Assembly (NCBI RefSeq): GCF_035621475.1
Contig: NZ_CP141799.1
Span: forward strand, 2,840,501-2,904,500
Direction: 5' to 3'
DNA length: 64,000 bases
DNA from: Pseudomonas paeninsulae
GTDB taxonomy: Bacteria > Pseudomonadota > Gammaproteobacteria > Pseudomonadales > Pseudomonadaceae
In this document: one piece after another, positions 63,385 to 64,000 of the stretch
Layout: each line of letters starts with the position of its first letter
Numbering within the stretch: the first letter of the stretch is position 1
Notes under the pieces: model-generated
Seen by the model: the letters and a program-made list of their open reading frames with translations, nothing else
What the model was told of the DNA's origin: nothing
The model's database searches: none
Made by a program: the position numbers and the translations under genes

Positions 63385-64000
63385 TCAGCGCAACCATGCC
63401 AGCGGCACCGTGACGATGGCCGGGAAGGCGATCAGCAGCGCGACTATGCCCAGGTAAATCAGGAAGAACGGCATCACCCCGCGCACCAGGATTTCCATGC
63501 GCAGCCGACCGATACCTCCGACCACGTTGAGCACGGTGCCCACCGGCGGGGTGATCAGGCCGATGGAGCCGATCAGCACGAACATCACGCCGAAGTACAC
63601 CGGATCGATACCGGCCTTGACCGCGATGGGGGCCAATACCGGTGCCAGAATCAGGATGGTCGGGGTCAGGTCGAGAACCATGCCGACCGCGACCATCAGC
63701 AGCATGATCGCCACCATCAGCAGATGCGGATGGTTGAGCAGCGGCCCGAGCATGGCGCCGATTTCCTCGGGCAACTGGGCCAGGGTCACCATATAGGCCG
63801 ACACCGTGGCCGCCGCGCAGAGAAACATCACCGAGGCGGTGGTGCGACTGGCACGGGTCATGGTTTCGCTCAGCGCCGCCCAGCTCAGCTCGCGATACAG
63901 CAGCGTCGACACCGCCAGGGCGTAGACCGCCGCCACCACCGCCGCTTCGGTCGGGGTGAAGATGCCAAAGCGCAGGCCGCCGACAATGATAACCGGCAGC
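63385..64000 (-). CDS. TRAP transporter large permease (DctM type), partial
   Basis: The C-terminal part, at least 204 residues, of a DctM-family large permease; the frame stays open to the window end. GGLRFGIFTPTEAAVVAAVY and VGMVLDLTPTILILAPVLAP, then FVLIGSIGLITPPVGTVLNV are conserved DctM segments. It forms the transport channel with a DctQ subunit expected further right. The order DctM then DctP is less usual than DctP-DctQ-DctM. Confidence 0.93.
   Translation of the reverse strand, partial: LPVIIVGGLRFGIFTPTEAAVVAAVYALAVSTLLYRELSWAALSETMTRASRTTASVMFLCAAATVSAYMVTLAQLPEEIGAMLGPLLNHPHLLMVAIMLLMVAVGMVLDLTPTILILAPVLAPIAVKAGIDPVYFGVMFVLIGSIGLITPPVGTVLNVVGGIGRLRMEILVRGVMPFFLIYLGIVALLIAFPAIVTVPLAWLR

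Overview
This window comes from a Pseudomonas-type gammaproteobacterium. The evidence is the translation and ribosome cluster thrS-infC-rpmI-rplT-pheS-pheT-ihfA followed by a MerR-type gene and tRNA-Pro, the pqqABCDE cluster with an ErcA/ErcS'-type ethanol-oxidation pair, a PA2778/PA2779-type gene pair, and a tamA-tamB pair near xthA. Most of the chromosomal part lies on the minus strand. The identifications rest on recognisable motifs and gene order; no database search was possible.

Bases 1 to about 25,300 are accessory DNA. Bases 1-5,130 (plus strand) resemble a mobile-element maintenance module: the end of an SRAP protein, a small glycine-zipper protein with a split zinc ribbon, a DUF932 protein, a YqaJ-type nuclease, a cysteine-rich metal-binding protein and a short RadC-type JAB protein, with terminator-like hairpins between several genes. 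Bases 5,189-9,046 (minus) hold an uncharacterised pair: a Ycf46-like AAA+ ATPase with a tail of leucine-rich-variant-like repeats, and a glycine-zipper protein with hydrophobic segments. An IS21-family remnant with 23-bp repeats lies at about 9,239-9,488. Bases 9,822-25,153 are a 15-kb block of ten co-directional, tightly packed defence genes: hsdR, hsdS, a Septu-like ATPase/HNH pair (ptuA, ptuB), hsdM, an Mrr-like nuclease, then a divergent Wadjet/Mks-like set in the order TOPRIM nuclease, SMC ATPase, MukF-like, MukE-like. The block abuts tRNA-Pro(GGG), whose 3' end faces it, so that tRNA is a plausible island boundary, although no integrase or second attachment site is visible.

Bases 25,362-33,126 are core translation genes bracketed by tRNA-Pro(GGG) and tRNA-Val(GAC). 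infC appears to start at an ATT codon. Bases 33,311-44,650 carry a PuuB-like amine oxidoreductase, the PA2778/PA2779-type pair, an ErcS'-like hybrid kinase with the ErcA-like dehydrogenase, and pqqA-B-C-D-E plus an S9 peptidase. The dehydrogenase and kinase fit with PQQ synthesis in a periplasmic alcohol-oxidation pathway. A group II intron (44,647-46,566) sits directly after the terminator of an alanine/glycine:cation symporter gene.

Bases 48,358-64,000 carry tamB/tamA, a GNAT acetyltransferase, xthA, a PstS-like/OmpA fusion, a TerC-family membrane protein with a small partner, an acyl-CoA dehydrogenase divergent from a LysR regulator, and a LacI regulator beside TRAP transporter genes. The dctM-like permease gene runs off the window end.
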